Shown: piece by piece, positions 7,277 through 19,620 of the stretch
Layout of the letters: every line of letters starts with the position of its first letter
Numbering within the stretch: position 1 is the stretch's first letter
The notes under the pieces: generated by a model
Databases searched by the model: none
Seen by the model: the letters and a program-made list of their open reading frames with translations, nothing else
Told to the model about the DNA's origin: nothing
Made by a program: the position numbers and the translations under genes
Source: Rhodococcoides fascians A25f
GTDB lineage: Bacteria > Actinomycetota > Actinomycetes > Mycobacteriales > Mycobacteriaceae
Assembly (NCBI RefSeq): GCF_000760935.2
Contig: NZ_CP049744.1
Span: 3,379,501-3,443,500, forward strand
Direction of reading: 5' to 3'
DNA length: 64,000 bases

Positions 7277-8398
7277 TCACTCGCTCTCGAAGCTCGTCCA
7301 CCCCGATCTACCCGAATGAACGCGTCCGTCGACAGTCACCCGATTCGCCCGATCGTCACCGACGTGCTCGACACGACCGATCACCGTCCATTCCGCCGGA
7401 ACGGCACTGTGATCGCCGAAGGTTCCGACCAGAGCATGGTCCTCACCGCCCGTGAGTACCCAATCCAGCGCATCGACTCCCATTGTCGTTGCTGCCGAAC
7501 GCAAGTCGGTCGGAATATCCAACAGCTCGGGATCGATGTTCATTCGGACGTTCGATGCATCGGCTATGTGGCCCAGATCGGACAGCAATCCATCGGAGAC
7601 GTCGGTGAGTGACGTCGCGCCGGCCTCGGCGGCCCCGACCCCTGCACGGTACGGCGGGACGGGAACTCGGTGTGCGTCGAGCACAGCGTCGTGGCCCGTT
7701 CTGTCCGCGTCCGCAAGCAGTAGCGCCAGTCCGGCGGCCGACCAGCCCAGCCGACCAGCGTAAGCGATCAGGTCACCGACACGCGCGCCCGATCGCAGAA
7801 CCGGCGCCCTGCCCTGAAGATCACCGAGGGCGGTGACCGAGATCACCAGCTCCGGTGACTGCACCACGTCGCCACCGACGATGGCCGATCCCGCGGCAAC
7901 CGCCTCGAGCCACATGCCCTCGTTGAGGCCGTCGGTCACCCGCACCGGCGTATCGGCCGGGCATCCGAGAGAGACGAGAAATCCCGAGCACCGAGCACCC
8001 ATCGCGGCGATGTCCGCGCCGTTCTGCGCGATCGCCTTGCGGCCGATCTGCACCGGACTGGACCAGTCCAGCCGAAAGTGCCTGCCGTGCACCAACATAT
8101 CCGTCGATGCCGCGATTCTTCCGTCGGGCGCGGCGACGACGGCCGCGTCGTCACCGGGCCCGACGATGGTCGACGGAGGTTGCACGCGGTCTGCGACGGC
8201 GCGGGAGATCACCTCGAATTCGCCGAGCTGCGCGACGGTGGGTTCGGTGTCTGCGGCCGACTCGGTGCCGGGGTCGTCGATGATGTTCCTCCTCGAGAAC
8301 GCGGTGCGTGCGCGACGGACTCGCGCGGAGCGCGTGGCCCGCCTGCGGTACCTTTCAGAGGCGGCCGGGACAGCACCGACGCTGCAGGTTACGTGCAC
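7277..8398 (-). CDS. thiL: thiamine-monophosphate kinase (start uncertain)
   Basis: The enzyme phosphorylates thiamine monophosphate to the pyrophosphate cofactor. The family core begins at PTVAQLGEFEVIS and continues with GPGDDAAVV, STDMLVHGRHF, GRKAIAQNGADIAAMGA and GLSDGLLSDL-like segments that bind Mg-ATP and substrate (PurM/AIR-synthase fold). The interval given is the longest open frame, from GTG 8398, which would add an Arg-rich leader unlike the family. The best ribosome-binding site is AGGAGG at 8293-8288, but it is followed in frame by two ATC codons (8284 and 8281) and no ATG/GTG/TTG. The next GTG (8212) would cut into conserved sequence. The true start may be ATC 8284. Confidence 0.93.
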   Translation of the reverse strand: MHVTCSVGAVPAASERYRRRATRSARVRRARTAFSRRNIIDDPGTESAADTEPTVAQLGEFEVISRAVADRVQPPSTIVGPGDDAAVVAAPDGRIAASTDMLVHGRHFRLDWSSPVQIGRKAIAQNGADIAAMGARCSGFLVSLGCPADTPVRVTDGLNEGMWLEAVAAGSAIVGGDVVQSPELVISVTALGDLQGRAPVLRSGARVGDLIAYAGRLGWSAAGLALLLADADRTGHDAVLDAHRVPVPPYRAGVGAAEAGATSLTDVSDGLLSDLGHIADASNVRMNIDPELLDIPTDLRSAATTMGVDALDWVLTGGEDHALVGTFGDHSAVPAEWTVIGRVEHVGDDRANRVTVDGRVHSGRSGWTSFESE

Positions 8399-8456
8399 AG
8401 AGAACGTAGTCGACCCAACTTACAGTCGAGAAGTCCGGCAGGGAAAGGGACCACCG

Positions 8457-8705
8457 ATGGTGCAAGCATTCGTTCTCGTTCAGACCGAGGTGGGCCGCGC
8501 GAGGGCCGTCGCGCAGCAGATCGAGGCCGTCGACGGAGTGGTCTCCGCGGAGGCAGTCGTCGGGCCCTACGACGTCATCGTGCGCGCCGACGGTGCATCC
8601 GACGCCGAGGTCGCCGAGATCGTCTCCCGCATTCAGAAGGTGGACGCCATCACTCGGACTCTCACCTGTCCGGTCGCTCCGCAGCCGACCGCGTCGGTCG
8701 GATAG
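8457..8705 (+). CDS. stand-alone Lrp/AsnC ligand-binding (RAM) domain protein
   Basis: 82 aa. It contains only the effector-binding half of an Lrp/AsnC regulator: the beta-alpha-beta-beta-alpha-beta pattern from VQAFVLVQTEVG to the C-terminus, with GPYDVIVRADG as the conserved ligand-pocket turn. There is no helix-turn-helix, so it cannot bind DNA as an Lrp protein does. Such small RAM proteins assemble into oligomers and may bind amino acids or modulate full-length regulators; the partner is unknown. A GGAAAGGGA ribosome-binding site precedes the ATG. The DUF3515 gene follows after 3 nt. Confidence 0.9.
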   Translation: MVQAFVLVQTEVGRARAVAQQIEAVDGVVSAEAVVGPYDVIVRADGASDAEVAEIVSRIQKVDAITRTLTCPVAPQPTASVG

Positions 8706-8708
8706 CTC

Positions 8709-9320
8709 GTGAGCTCGACCGACGCAGGCAACGACGCCCACGACGACAACACCGACGGCAAGACCGACACCGACGGCACCCGCGAACAACGACACCCCGC
8801 CGTGATCGCCACCGCGATCGCGTTGCCGGTTGCGCTGGTGGTCGGAGTTCTGGTCGCCGCCATTGCGGTGAACCGTTCGCCGGTCCACGATCCGGTCGCG
8901 TTGGGCCCGGTCGACTCCCCGGACGCCACGAGTGCGCAATGTGCGTCGTTGCTCGACTCCCTACCCGAGGATCTGGGCGACTACACCGCAGCCGAGCTGG
9001 CCGACCCTGCGCCGGCCGGGGTTCGCGCGTGGGTCTCGGCCGAGGAGAACGCCGAGCCGGTCGTGCTGCGCTGCGGCCTGACCCGCCCGGTCGGGTTCGA
9101 TGTGGCTGCGCCGCTTCAGGTCATCGACGGCGTCCAATGGTTCGAAGTGTCCGGGGAGGACGACGGAATCGACGCCAGCACATGGTTCGTCGTCGATCGA
9201 GGTGTCTACATCGCCCTGACCATTCCGGGCGATTCCGGTCCGACGCCCCTGCAGGATGCGTCATCGGCGGTGTCGAACGCACTACCCCAGCAAGCCCTCG
9301 ATCCGGCTCCGTTGCAGTAG
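8709..9320 (+). CDS. DUF3515-type secreted or membrane-anchored protein
   Basis: 203 aa. An acidic, Asp/Thr-rich N-terminus of about 28 residues is followed by one hydrophobic helix (about 31-52), then an extracytoplasmic domain with two Cys (about residues 78 and 121) that could form a disulphide. The family (M. tuberculosis Rv2980 position) is actinobacterial and has no assigned function that I know of. It starts with GTG 3 nt after the RAM-domain gene and ends 9 nt before the end of convergent ddl. It may act with the neighbouring wall-precursor gene, but nothing in the sequence proves it. Confidence 0.85.
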   Translation: MSSTDAGNDAHDDNTDGKTDTDGTREQRHPAVIATAIALPVALVVGVLVAAIAVNRSPVHDPVALGPVDSPDATSAQCASLLDSLPEDLGDYTAAELADPAPAGVRAWVSAEENAEPVVLRCGLTRPVGFDVAAPLQVIDGVQWFEVSGEDDGIDASTWFVVDRGVYIALTIPGDSGPTPLQDASSAVSNALPQQALDPAPLQ

Positions 9321-9329
9321 CGGACGGAA

Positions 9330-10436
9330 CTAGCGCAATCCCGTCCCGCGGGCGAGCGCGGTGTCGATCAGGGTGGTGATCAGCGTCGGGTAGTCGACCC
9401 CGGATTCCGCCCACATCTTGGGGTACATCGAGATGGAGGTGAATCCGGGCATCGTGTTGATCTCGTTGATGACAGGGCCGTCTTCGGTGACGAAGAAGTC
9501 CACTCGCGCCAGCCCCTGACAGTCCAGCGCCCGGAAGGCGGCAACGGCGAGTTCGCGGATGCGGTCGCTGGTCGCATCGTCGAGAGCAGCCGGGATGTCG
9601 AACTCGCTGACGTCGTCGAGGTATTTGGTGTCGAAGTCGTAGAACGCGTGATCGTCGACCTCCGCATCCGGAATGCGGATTTCGGCAATGGCGCTCGCGC
9701 GCACGGTTCCATCCGGAAATTCGAGGACCCCGCACTCGACCTCGCGGCCGTGGATCATTCCTTCGACGATCACTTTGGGGTCGTGTTCACGCGCGACGGC
9801 TATCGCGGCGTCCAATTGATCCCACTCGGTGATCCGGGAGATACCGATCGACGATCCGCCTCTGGCCGGTTTGACGAACGCGGGCAACCCGATCCGGTCC
9901 CGCTCGACCGCGGTGAGGTCGTCGGCACCGCGGCGAAGTACGACCTGGCGACCGATCGGAAGCCCTTCGGCACCGAGCAGCTTCTTGGTGAATTCCTTGT
10001 CCATTCCGGCCGCGCTGGCCAACACCCCTGGCCCGATGTAGGGGACGCCCGCCAACTCGAGCAGGCCCTGCAATGTTCCATCCTCGCCGTACGGCCCGTG
10101 CAGTACCGGGAACACCACGTCGACAGACGTGAAGACCGTTGCGCCGTCTCCCTCGCCGAGAGCGATCAGCGCACCGGCGTGGCCCGGGTCGGTACTGAGG
10201 GTCAGTGCCGCACCGGCCTTGTCCACGGTGGGCAGCACCCGGTCGTGAATCGTCAGTGCACCGGCATCGGAGGAGCCGAGAACCCAGGCACCGTCCGGGG
10301 TGATGCCCACCGGGACCACCTCGTACTTGGCCGGATCGAGATTCTGCAGCACGCTACCTGCCGATACACAGGACACGGCATGCTCGCTGCTGCGGCCACC
10401 GAAGACGACGGCGACTTTGATGCGGGGAGTACTCAC
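9330..10436 (-). CDS. ddl: D-alanine--D-alanine ligase
   Basis: 368 aa ATP-grasp enzyme that joins two D-Ala for the peptidoglycan stem. Recognisable parts are [16 protein letters not shown] at the N-terminus, the glycine-rich ATP loop [11 protein letters not shown], and the C-terminal metal-binding ARVDFF...[14 protein letters not shown] at 10436 starts the protein just before the conserved KVAVVFGG; the frame stays open further upstream, but that part overlaps gpsA and is not family-like. It lies downstream of gpsA on the same strand (73 nt gap), an order also found in mycobacteria. Confidence 0.98.
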   Translation of the reverse strand: MSTPRIKVAVVFGGRSSEHAVSCVSAGSVLQNLDPAKYEVVPVGITPDGAWVLGSSDAGALTIHDRVLPTVDKAGAALTLSTDPGHAGALIALGEGDGATVFTSVDVVFPVLHGPYGEDGTLQGLLELAGVPYIGPGVLASAAGMDKEFTKKLLGAEGLPIGRQVVLRRGADDLTAVERDRIGLPAFVKPARGGSSIGISRITEWDQLDAAIAVAREHDPKVIVEGMIHGREVECGVLEFPDGTVRASAIAEIRIPDAEVDDHAFYDFDTKYLDDVSEFDIPAALDDATSDRIRELAVAAFRALDCQGLARVDFFVTEDGPVINEINTMPGFTSISMYPKMWAESGVDYPTLITTLIDTALARGTGLR

Positions 10437-10509
10437 GATGAGAAACCGTACCGTCGCTACCCGCTCGGCGCGGATTCGCCCTGTCGGTCGCGAGCGCGCG
10501 AACTCTGCC

Positions 10510-11508
10510 TCACTCGGGCTTGATACGTCGTCCCAACAGGTGACCGACCGCGTCCGGAACGGACATGCCCCCGTGACACACCCGGTGCACCGCATCGGTC
10601 AGCGGCATCTCCACGTCGTAGCTCTCGGCGAGCGCACGCACCGACGTGCAGGACTTCACGCCCTCGGCAACCTGTCCGTGCGCTGCTTCCTGCGCGCTTT
10701 CGAGAGAACCACCCGAACCGAGGCGCTCACCGAACGTGCGGTTGCGCGAGAGGGGCGAGGAACACGTGGCGACGAGGTCGCCTACGCCGGCCAGACCGGA
10801 CAACGTCGACGGCTTGGCACCGAGTGCTACGCCGAGTCGGATGATCTCGGCCAAACCCCTGGTCATGATCGATGCGAGAGTGTTCTCTCCGTATCCGACG
10901 CCACTGGCCATCCCGCACGCGAGGGCGATGACGTTCTTGCAGGCTCCACCGATCTCGGCACCGATGACATCGGAGTTCGTGTACGGCCGGAAATAACCGG
11001 TGGCGCAGGACTTCTGGATCTCCAGGGCGCGCTGGGAGTCCGAGCATGCGATGACGGTCGCGGCAGGCTGTCCCTCGGCGATCGGGCGCGCAAGGTTGGG
11101 CCCGGACAGACACGCCACCCGACTCGGATCTGCTCCGGTGACCTGAGCGATCACCTGGCTCATGCGCATGAGCGTGCCGGTCTCGATTCCCTTGGCCAAC
11201 GACAGCAGTGTCGCGTGCGGCGGGATCGAGTCGGTCCACTCCCCCAGGTTGGCCCGCAGACTCTGTGACGGCACGGCCAACACCACGATGTCGGCTCCGT
11301 CGAGAGCACGAGCGGGATCACTCGATGCGTGAATCGACAAGGGCAGCTCGATACCCGGAAGGTAGTCCTTGTTCTCGTGGTCGTCGGTGATGGATGCAGC
11401 GAGCTCGTCACGGCGGGCCCACATCGTGACGTCGGTCCCGGCATCGGCCAGTACTTTGGCGAAAGCCGTTCCCCACGACCCCGAACCCATCACCGCTGCT
11501 CTGCTCAT
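10510..11508 (-). CDS. gpsA: glycerol-3-phosphate dehydrogenase [NAD(P)+]
   Basis: 332 aa. It reduces dihydroxyacetone phosphate to sn-glycerol-3-phosphate for phospholipid synthesis. The N-terminal Rossmann motif is [11 protein letters not shown]. The catalytic Lys lies in [17 protein letters not shown], and the substrate loop is [18 protein letters not shown] eight nt before the ATG supports the start. Transcribed towards ddl. Confidence 0.98.
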   Translation of the reverse strand: MSRAAVMGSGSWGTAFAKVLADAGTDVTMWARRDELAASITDDHENKDYLPGIELPLSIHASSDPARALDGADIVVLAVPSQSLRANLGEWTDSIPPHATLLSLAKGIETGTLMRMSQVIAQVTGADPSRVACLSGPNLARPIAEGQPAATVIACSDSQRALEIQKSCATGYFRPYTNSDVIGAEIGGACKNVIALACGMASGVGYGENTLASIMTRGLAEIIRLGVALGAKPSTLSGLAGVGDLVATCSSPLSRNRTFGERLGSGGSLESAQEAAHGQVAEGVKSCTSVRALAESYDVEMPLTDAVHRVCHGGMSVPDAVGHLLGRRIKPE

Positions 11509-11630
11509 GCCGCCAACCCCTCACCTGCTTGCCGATGCCCTCGTTCTTCGCGCGGCATCACCCTAACTCGCACACCGGCTCGGGCGGTCGGAGTCGGCAC
11601 AGATCCGCGACGCTGGCAGGATCGAGCACC

Positions 11631-12401
11631 ATGGGTGCACACCGATTCGACGACGGCGACCGAGTGGCCGCGTCGTCCGACCCTGCCCGCCGTGTTGTCG
11701 CGGTCCTCATCGCGGTGAAGGATCTTGCGGCGGCGAAGTCGCGGTTGGCGGCCGACTTCTCGGGTTCCGAGCGCACCAGTTTGGTGCTCGCGATGCTCAG
11801 CGACACCGTGGCCGCCGCAGACGCCGTATCGGTGGTGGATTCGGTCACGGTGGTCACCCCGGATCCCCTCGTCGCCGAGACCGCCCGCAGAATCGGCGCG
11901 CGAGTGTTCGACGAGCCGGTCGGCGATCCCGCACAGCCACCGGACGCACGTCTCAATCACGCGTTCGCGTCCGCGGCGGCCGTGTTGCGACGCGCAGAGG
12001 TCGTCGGCCGGCGACGAGGGCACGACGACGACGCCCGGATCGACATCATCGCGCTGCAAGCCGACCTACCGGCCATGCGTCCCGCCGAACTCGCTCAGGC
12101 ATACTCTGTTGCGCCTCGCGGAGGCCGATCACTGGTGGTCGATCACCACGGCACCGGTACCGCCGCATTGATACTCAAGGACTCACCCGGCGAGCTCGCA
12201 CCACTGTTCGGAGTTGATTCCGCACGCCGCCACGCGGAGTCCGGCGCACAGAAGCTCGACGGCATCTGGCCGGGTCTGCGGCTCGACGTCGACACTGCGG
12301 TGGACGTCCGCAGTGCACACCGGCTCGGGGTCGGGCCGGCAACGGCTGCCGTCCTGCGCTCGCTCGGTTGGAGTGACGACGCATCGGCGACAACTGCGTG
12401 A
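11631..12401 (+). CDS. cofC: phosphoenolpyruvate guanylyltransferase of F420 biosynthesis (CofC/FbiD)
   Basis: 256 aa. The nucleotidyltransferase fold starts [19 protein letters not shown], where the Lys/Arg residues bind the GTP phosphates. [11 protein letters not shown] carries the metal-binding Asp, and [12 protein letters not shown] is the family signature. In mycobacteria the orthologue at this place (FbiD) makes enolpyruvyl-diphospho-5'-guanosine, the activated side chain of dehydro-F420. ATG 11631 is chosen over an upstream in-frame ATG because the family begins near it. It is divergent from gpsA and about 55 nt before ppk1. Confidence 0.9.
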   Translation: MGAHRFDDGDRVAASSDPARRVVAVLIAVKDLAAAKSRLAADFSGSERTSLVLAMLSDTVAAADAVSVVDSVTVVTPDPLVAETARRIGARVFDEPVGDPAQPPDARLNHAFASAAAVLRRAEVVGRRRGHDDDARIDIIALQADLPAMRPAELAQAYSVAPRGGRSLVVDHHGTGTAALILKDSPGELAPLFGVDSARRHAESGAQKLDGIWPGLRLDVDTAVDVRSAHRLGVGPATAAVLRSLGWSDDASATTA

Positions 12402-12456
12402 CCGAGTTTCGCCCATCGGAGTTTCACCCACGCCGGGTATGAGGGATGATCGTCCG

Positions 12457-14678
<2,222 letters not shown>

Positions 14679-14679
<1 letters not shown>

Positions 14680-15614
14680 TGGGAACCTCCGATGGCTCCC
14701 CTCGCGCCAACATCTTTGCGGCCGGTTCTGTTCTGTGGCGACGATCTCCGCGCAGCGACGGTGCCGTCGAGATCGCGTTGGTACACAGGCAGAAGTACGA
14801 CGACTGGTCGTTCCCCAAGGGAAAGCTCGATCCCGGTGAGACCGCTGTCGATGCGGCAGTCCGAGAAGTCAAGGAAGAGACCGGATTCGACTCGCGACTG
14901 GGGCGGTCACTGTCCTACGTCACATACCCGATCCCGGGCCACCGTCGGATGAAGAAGGTCCTCTACTGGGCGGCGGAGGCAACCGGCGGTGAGTTCGTCC
15001 CCAACGAAGAGGTGGACGAGGTGCGCTGGATAGCACCCGCGGACATCGGCCGCGAACTCTCGTATCCCATGGACCACAAGATTCTTCGCCGGTTCGTGGC
15101 CAAACCTGCCGACACCTCGACGGTCCTGTTGGTCCGTCACGGCAGCGCTGGCTCGCGATCGCGGTACAAGGGCAACGACGTCGATCGCCCGCTCGACAAG
15201 ACCGGACGACGTCAGGCCGAGTCACTGGTCTCGCTGCTTCGGGCATTCGGGGCCGACGCGGTGTACGCGGCCGACCGTGCCCGGTGTGTTCAGACGGTCG
15301 CTCCGTTCGCAGAGTCGTTGGGTGCGGAGATCACCCCGGAGCACCTGCTGTCCGAGGAGGGGTATGCCGATGACCCCCGCAAGGGGCGTCATCGCGCTCG
15401 CGACATAGCCGAACTGCCCGGCACGCCCGTTGTCTGCAGCCAGGGCAAGGTGATCCCCGACCTGATGCGCTGGTGGGCCGAGAAGGACGGAATCACGTTG
15501 CCTGCCAACAGGAATCGAAAAGGCAGCGTGTGGGTGCTCTCGCGTCACGACGGCAGGCTCGTTGCGGCCGACCACATTGCCAGCCCCCTACCCACCCTCG
15601 TCTCCGGAGACTAG
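14679..15614 (+). CDS. mutT1: MutT1-type Nudix hydrolase with C-terminal histidine-phosphatase domain
   Basis: 311 aa, two domains. The Nudix box lies at residues 48-70 (G48, E54, R62-E63, E66-E67), and the second half (about 146-311) is a histidine phosphatase with the RHG signature at 153-155. In mycobacteria this fusion hydrolyses 8-oxo-dGTP, 8-oxo-GTP and diadenosine polyphosphates, cleaning the nucleotide pool. It is translationally coupled to ppk1, which ties nucleotide sanitation to phosphate metabolism. A perfect bidirectional terminator follows. Confidence 0.95.
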
Positions 15615-15634
15615 GGGACGCAACACGAACGACG

Positions 15635-15673
15635 GTAAGGCCCCCGACTCGATATTCGAGTCGGGGGCCTTAC
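15635..15673. terminator. bidirectional hairpin terminator between mutT1 and hupB
   Basis: Perfect 18-bp inverted repeat GTAAGGCCCCCGACTCGA with its complement and a 3-nt loop, placed between the two convergent stops. Confidence 0.85.
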
Positions 15674-15706
15674 TTGCGTTCCTGCGAGATGCGAAGCCTG
15701 CAGGCT

Positions 15707-16393
15707 CTACTTCTTCGCTGCGCGCTTCGCGGGGGCCTTCTTGGCCGGAGCCTTCTTGGCCGGAGCCTTCTTGGCTACGGTCTTCTTGGCTGCCGTCTTG
15801 GCCGGAGCCTTCTTGGCGGGTGCGGCCGTCGTTGCAGCCTTGCGAGCAGTTGTCTTGGCCGGAGCCTTCTTTGCAACTGTCTTACGTGCGGTGGTCTTCG
15901 CGGGAGCTGCCTTCTTGGCTGCAGTCTTCGCGGGAGCTGCCTTCTTGGCGGCGGTCTTCGCGGGAGCTGCCTTCTTGGCTGCAGCGGTGGTTGCCTTGCG
16001 GGCGGTCGTCTTCACGGCTGCCTTCTTCGCAGCCGTCTTCTTTGCCGCCGCAGTCTTCTTGGCCGGAGCCGCTGCGGAACCGCGCTTGACGGCGGGTCCG
16101 GTGGCGGGCAACTTCTGTCCGCCTGCGATGACTGCCTTGAACTGCGCACCCGGACGGAACGCCGGAACGTTGGTCGGCTTGACGCGAACGGTCTCGCCGG
16201 TGCGGGGGTTGCGCGCGACACGCGCTGCGCGACGACGCTGCTCGAACACGCCGAAGCCTGTGATCGTGACACTCTCGCCGCGGTGCACTGCACGCACGAT
16301 GGTGTCGACGATGTTCTCGACAGCCTCTGTGGCGCTCCGCCTGTCAGACCCCAACTTCTCGGTCAGGGCGTCGATCAGCTCTGCCTTGTTCAT
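15707..16393 (-). CDS. hupB: DNA-binding protein HU with long Lys/Ala/Pro tail
   Basis: 228 aa. Residues 1-90 are a classical HU domain ([15 protein letters not shown]; the DNA-binding arm around [17 protein letters not shown]). The remaining 130 or so residues are a disordered basic tail of PAKK/AAKK/ARK repeats, as in mycobacterial HupB, which compacts the nucleoid, binds DNA non-specifically and is acetylated in the tail. GGAGGAAA before the ATG fixes the start. The tail is encoded by imperfect nucleotide repeats, so its length may vary between strains. Confidence 0.98.
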   Translation of the reverse strand: MNKAELIDALTEKLGSDRRSATEAVENIVDTIVRAVHRGESVTITGFGVFEQRRRAARVARNPRTGETVRVKPTNVPAFRPGAQFKAVIAGGQKLPATGPAVKRGSAAAPAKKTAAAKKTAAKKAAVKTTARKATTAAAKKAAPAKTAAKKAAPAKTAAKKAAPAKTTARKTVAKKAPAKTTARKAATTAAPAKKAPAKTAAKKTVAKKAPAKKAPAKKAPAKRAAKK

Positions 16394-16543
16394 GGAATTT
16401 CCTCCGCTATATGGTGGCCCATCGTCGGACCGACTACTACAACGGTAAACCCCAAGTCGTCAAGAGTCTATGCGCCACGCCAATTTTCATTTTGGTGTCG
16501 CGGAATGATTCACGGCCGCATAGCGTGTCGGACCCCCACGCGG

Positions 16544-17161
16544 TCAGCTTTCGGTCGGGGTCTCGATCCGCGCTGGGAGCGTCAGGGGTTTGTATGAAGG
16601 CCTTGACTTTTCATACTCCGTAATGGCCTCTACCTGGCGTAATGTCAATCCGATGTCGTCCAGACCTTCCAGCAGACGCCACCGGGTGTAGTCGTCAATC
16701 GCGAAGCGCACCACCAAAGTTCCAGCCGTTACGGTCTTGTCGACGAGGTCGACAATTATTTCCAGACCGGGCTGTTCTTCTAAGGCTTTCCACAGCAATT
16801 CGACGTCCGACTGTTCCACTTCGGCCGCCAGCAGCCCGGCTTTGCCCGAGTTTCCACGGAAGATATCGGCGAATCGGGACGCGATCACAACCCTGAAACC
16901 GAAGTCCGACAGCGCCCAGACGGCATGTTCGCGTGACGATCCCGTACCGAAATCGGGCCCGGCTACGAGTACCGAGCCACGGTTGTACGGCTCGAGATTC
17001 AGGATGAAGTTCGGATCCGAGCGCCACGCGGCGAACAACCCGTCCTCGAATCCGGTGCGCGTCACCCGCTTGAGGTAGACCGCGGGGATTATCTGATCGG
17101 TGTCGACGTTGGACCGCCGAAGCGGAACTCCGATACCGGTGTGCCGGGTGAAAGCTTCCAT
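16544..17161 (-). CDS. leuD: 3-isopropylmalate dehydratase small subunit
   Basis: 205 aa, the swivel domain of isopropylmalate isomerase; with LeuC it converts 2-isopropylmalate to 3-isopropylmalate in leucine synthesis. Diagnostic segments are [19 protein letters not shown] at the N-terminus and [17 protein letters not shown]. It is 45 nt downstream of leuC on the same strand, one operon. The 150-nt gap to hupB, which lies on the same strand downstream, contains no obvious hairpin; hupB probably has its own promoter there. Confidence 0.98.
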   Translation of the reverse strand: MEAFTRHTGIGVPLRRSNVDTDQIIPAVYLKRVTRTGFEDGLFAAWRSDPNFILNLEPYNRGSVLVAGPDFGTGSSREHAVWALSDFGFRVVIASRFADIFRGNSGKAGLLAAEVEQSDVELLWKALEEQPGLEIIVDLVDKTVTAGTLVVRFAIDDYTRWRLLEGLDDIGLTLRQVEAITEYEKSRPSYKPLTLPARIETPTES

Positions 17162-17206
17162 CGAATTGTCTCCTATGGGTTCGATCGATCCGAGCGAGGA
17201 CGCGTT

Positions 17207-18631
17207 CTACGCGAGATCCGCCGGAGAGGACAGGGTTCCGCGGATTGCGGTAGCAGCAGCAACCAGAGGCGAGACGAGATGAGTACGACCACCTTTGCCC
17301 TGCCTGCCCTCGAAATTGCGGTTCGAGGTCGACGCCGATCGCTCACCCGCCACCAGTTGGTCCGGGTTCATCCCGAGACACATGGAACATCCAGCCTGGC
17401 GCCATTCGGCCCCTGCGGCAGTGAAAATGTCGCCGAGGCCTTCCTCCTCCGCCTGCGCTCGTACCCGCATCGAGCCGGGTACCACCAACATTCGCACGCC
17501 CTCGGCAACTCGGTGTCCCTCCAGAACCGACGCAACGGCACGCAGATCCTCGATCCGGCCATTGGTGCAGGAACCGACGAACACGGTGTCGACGGCGATC
17601 TCACGGATCGGCGTGCCGGCTTCGAGACCCATGTACTGCAGGGCCTTCTGCGCCGACGACCGCTCGCCCTCGTCGGTCATCGACTCCGGATCGGGCACCG
17701 TACTTCCCAGCGGCGCACCCTGACCCGGATTCGTGCCCCACGTGACGAACGGCGTCAACGTATCGGCATCGATGTGGACCTCGTTGTCGAACACTGCATC
17801 CGGATCCGTCGCAAGCTGGTTCCACGACGCCACTGCTGCGTCCCAGTCGGCTCCCTGCGGTGCGTGCGGGCGACCCTTCAGGTATTCGTAGGTGATCTCG
17901 TCGGGTGCGATCATGCCTGCCCTCGCACCGGCCTCGATCGACATGTTGCAGATGGTCATTCGCGCTTCCATCGACAGCTTGCGGATGGCCTCACCGCGGT
18001 ACTCGAGGACGTAACCCTGCCCGCCACCGGTACCGATCTTGGCAATGACAGCAAGAATCAGGTCCTTGCTCGTCACGCCGGGTGCCAGTTCACCGTCGAC
18101 GGTGATCGCCATCGTCTTGAACGGGCGCAGAGAGAGAGTCTGCGTGGCCATCACGTGCTCGACCTCGCTGGTACCGATGCCCATGGCGATCGAGCCGAAG
18201 GCCCCGTGCGTCGACGTGTGACTGTCCCCGCACACGACGGTCATACCGGGCTGGGTAAGACCCAGCTGAGGTCCGATGATGTGCACGATGCCCTGATCGA
18301 GATCGCCCATCGGGTACAGCCGCACTCCGAATTCCTGGCAGTTTCGGCGAAGGGTGTCCACCTGGGTACGCGAGACGAGATCTGCGATGGGGGCGAAGAT
18401 GTCGGCCGTGGGGACATTGTGGTCCTCGGTCGCGATCGTCAGATCGGGGCGGCGAAGCCCGCGGCCGGCCAACCGTAGACCGTCGAACGCCTGCGGACTG
18501 GTCACCTCGTGCACGAGGTGAAGATCGATGTAGATCAGATCGGGCTCACGAGCGCCGCCTTCTCCTCCGCCTCGGACCACCACGTGCTGGTCCCATACCT
18601 TCTCCGCCAAAGTCTTCGGTGTATCGGACAT
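17207..18631 (-). CDS. leuC: 3-isopropylmalate dehydratase large subunit
   Basis: 474 aa aconitase-family protein that carries the [4Fe-4S] cluster: cluster cysteines lie in [10 protein letters not shown] and in [10 protein letters not shown] near the C-terminus. [12 protein letters not shown] and [13 protein letters not shown] are other family blocks. A GGAAGGCGAGG ribosome-binding region precedes the ATG. It heads the leuCD operon and is divergent from the IclR regulator, which in mycobacteria sits in the same place and is taken to control leuCD. Confidence 0.98.
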   Translation of the reverse strand: MSDTPKTLAEKVWDQHVVVRGGGEGGAREPDLIYIDLHLVHEVTSPQAFDGLRLAGRGLRRPDLTIATEDHNVPTADIFAPIADLVSRTQVDTLRRNCQEFGVRLYPMGDLDQGIVHIIGPQLGLTQPGMTVVCGDSHTSTHGAFGSIAMGIGTSEVEHVMATQTLSLRPFKTMAITVDGELAPGVTSKDLILAVIAKIGTGGGQGYVLEYRGEAIRKLSMEARMTICNMSIEAGARAGMIAPDEITYEYLKGRPHAPQGADWDAAVASWNQLATDPDAVFDNEVHIDADTLTPFVTWGTNPGQGAPLGSTVPDPESMTDEGERSSAQKALQYMGLEAGTPIREIAVDTVFVGSCTNGRIEDLRAVASVLEGHRVAEGVRMLVVPGSMRVRAQAEEEGLGDIFTAAGAEWRQAGCSMCLGMNPDQLVAGERSASTSNRNFEGRQGKGGRTHLVSPLVAAATAIRGTLSSPADLA

Positions 18632-18728
18632 CGGTCTCGTCGACCTCGCCTTCCTGTCGTCGCGTCGGCGAACTTCGCTGGTTCACCTTGCGTCTCGTCT
18701 CGACATCATGCCTCTCGGCGCGCTGGAG

Positions 18729-18750
18729 ATCTCACAGTTGTGCAATCTCA
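18729..18750. promoter_or_regulatory. candidate operator between leuC and the IclR gene
   Basis: Direct repeats ATCTCA (18729-18734 and 18745-18750) flank CAGTTGTGCA in the 144-nt divergent spacer, about 16 nt apart and overlapping the expected -35 region of the IclR gene. It could be a binding site for the regulator. No close match to a known IclR site can be checked by eye. Confidence 0.25.
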
Positions 18751-18763
18751 GCATTCGGGAGGC

Positions 18764-18769
18764 TAATAT
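18764..18769 (+). promoter_or_regulatory. -10 box TAATAT, leaderless-type start of the IclR gene
   Basis: TAATAT ends 6 nt before the ATG at 18776; no Shine-Dalgarno sequence. A good sigma-A -10 match. Confidence 0.55.
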
Positions 18770-18775
18770 CGTTCT

Positions 18776-19504
18776 ATGAGACAGCATAGCCTGGCCGGCC
18801 TCGTCGACAAATCGAGTGGCATCGGTGTACTCGACAAGGCAATGGCGGTGCTGCACGCAGTGGCCGAGAAGCCCTGCAATCTCGGCGATCTGTGCGCTCG
18901 CACCGCCCTCCCCCGCGCCACCGCTCACCGACTCGCGGTCGGCCTGGAGACCCACCGACTGCTCGTTCGAGATGCCGACGGCCTGTGGCACACCGGGCCG
19001 GGCCTGGGAGAACTCGCAGCGAGCGCGTCCGACGCATTGCTCGACGCCGCCGCCTCCGTGCTCCCACGCCTGCGCGAAATCACCGGTGAAAGTGTGCAGA
19101 TCTATCGGCGGGAAGGAACGGTACGTGTCTGCGTGGCGTCCATGGAGCCCCCGACAGGCCTTCGAGACACAGTGCTCGTCGGCGCGCGACTGCCGATGAC
19201 AGCCGGTTCCGGTGCCAAAGTTCTACTGGCATGGGCAGACTCGCACACTCAAAGAACCGTTCTGCCCGATGCAGAATTCGGCGAGCGCGTCCTCATCGAG
19301 GTACGACGCCGCGGCTGGGCGCAGAGCGCGGGCGAGCGCGAACCAGGCGTCGCCAGCGTGGCGGCGCCGGTTCGCGACGGCAACGACACTGTGGTGGCGG
19401 CGATCTCGGTATCGGGACCCATCGATCGAATCGGACGCAAGCCCGGTGCGCGCTGGGCCGCGGATCTTCTCGCAGCAGCCGACGCGCTGCACAAGCGTCT
19501 GTGA
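18776..19504 (+). CDS. IclR-family transcriptional regulator (probable leuCD regulator)
   Basis: 242 aa. The N-terminal winged helix-turn-helix (about 14-70, with LGDLCARTALPRATAHRLAVGL as helices 2-3) is followed by the IclR effector domain (about 80-240). The last part contains the GVASVAAPVRDG block of the family. It is divergent from leuC with a 144-nt shared control region, and the same pairing is conserved in mycobacteria (Rv2989), so control of leucine biosynthesis is the simplest role; the effector is unknown. Confidence 0.93.
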   Translation: MRQHSLAGLVDKSSGIGVLDKAMAVLHAVAEKPCNLGDLCARTALPRATAHRLAVGLETHRLLVRDADGLWHTGPGLGELAASASDALLDAAASVLPRLREITGESVQIYRREGTVRVCVASMEPPTGLRDTVLVGARLPMTAGSGAKVLLAWADSHTQRTVLPDAEFGERVLIEVRRRGWAQSAGEREPGVASVAAPVRDGNDTVVAAISVSGPIDRIGRKPGARWAADLLAAADALHKRL

Positions 19505-19529
19505 CCGATGCTCTCCGGCCACGGTCGGA

Positions 19530-19546
19530 CAGCCGAAAATCGGCTG
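19530..19546 (+). terminator. short hairpin after the IclR gene
   Basis: CAGCCGA-AAA-TCGGCTG, 7-bp stem, 26 nt after the stop, without a U-tract. A weak terminator at best. Confidence 0.35.
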
Positions 19547-19620
19547 AGCCCGCGGCGAGAATGGAGTACCTTCGTCTCGAGCGGCCCCACCGGCCGGTCG
19601 TCTACTGCGAGGAGTCACCC

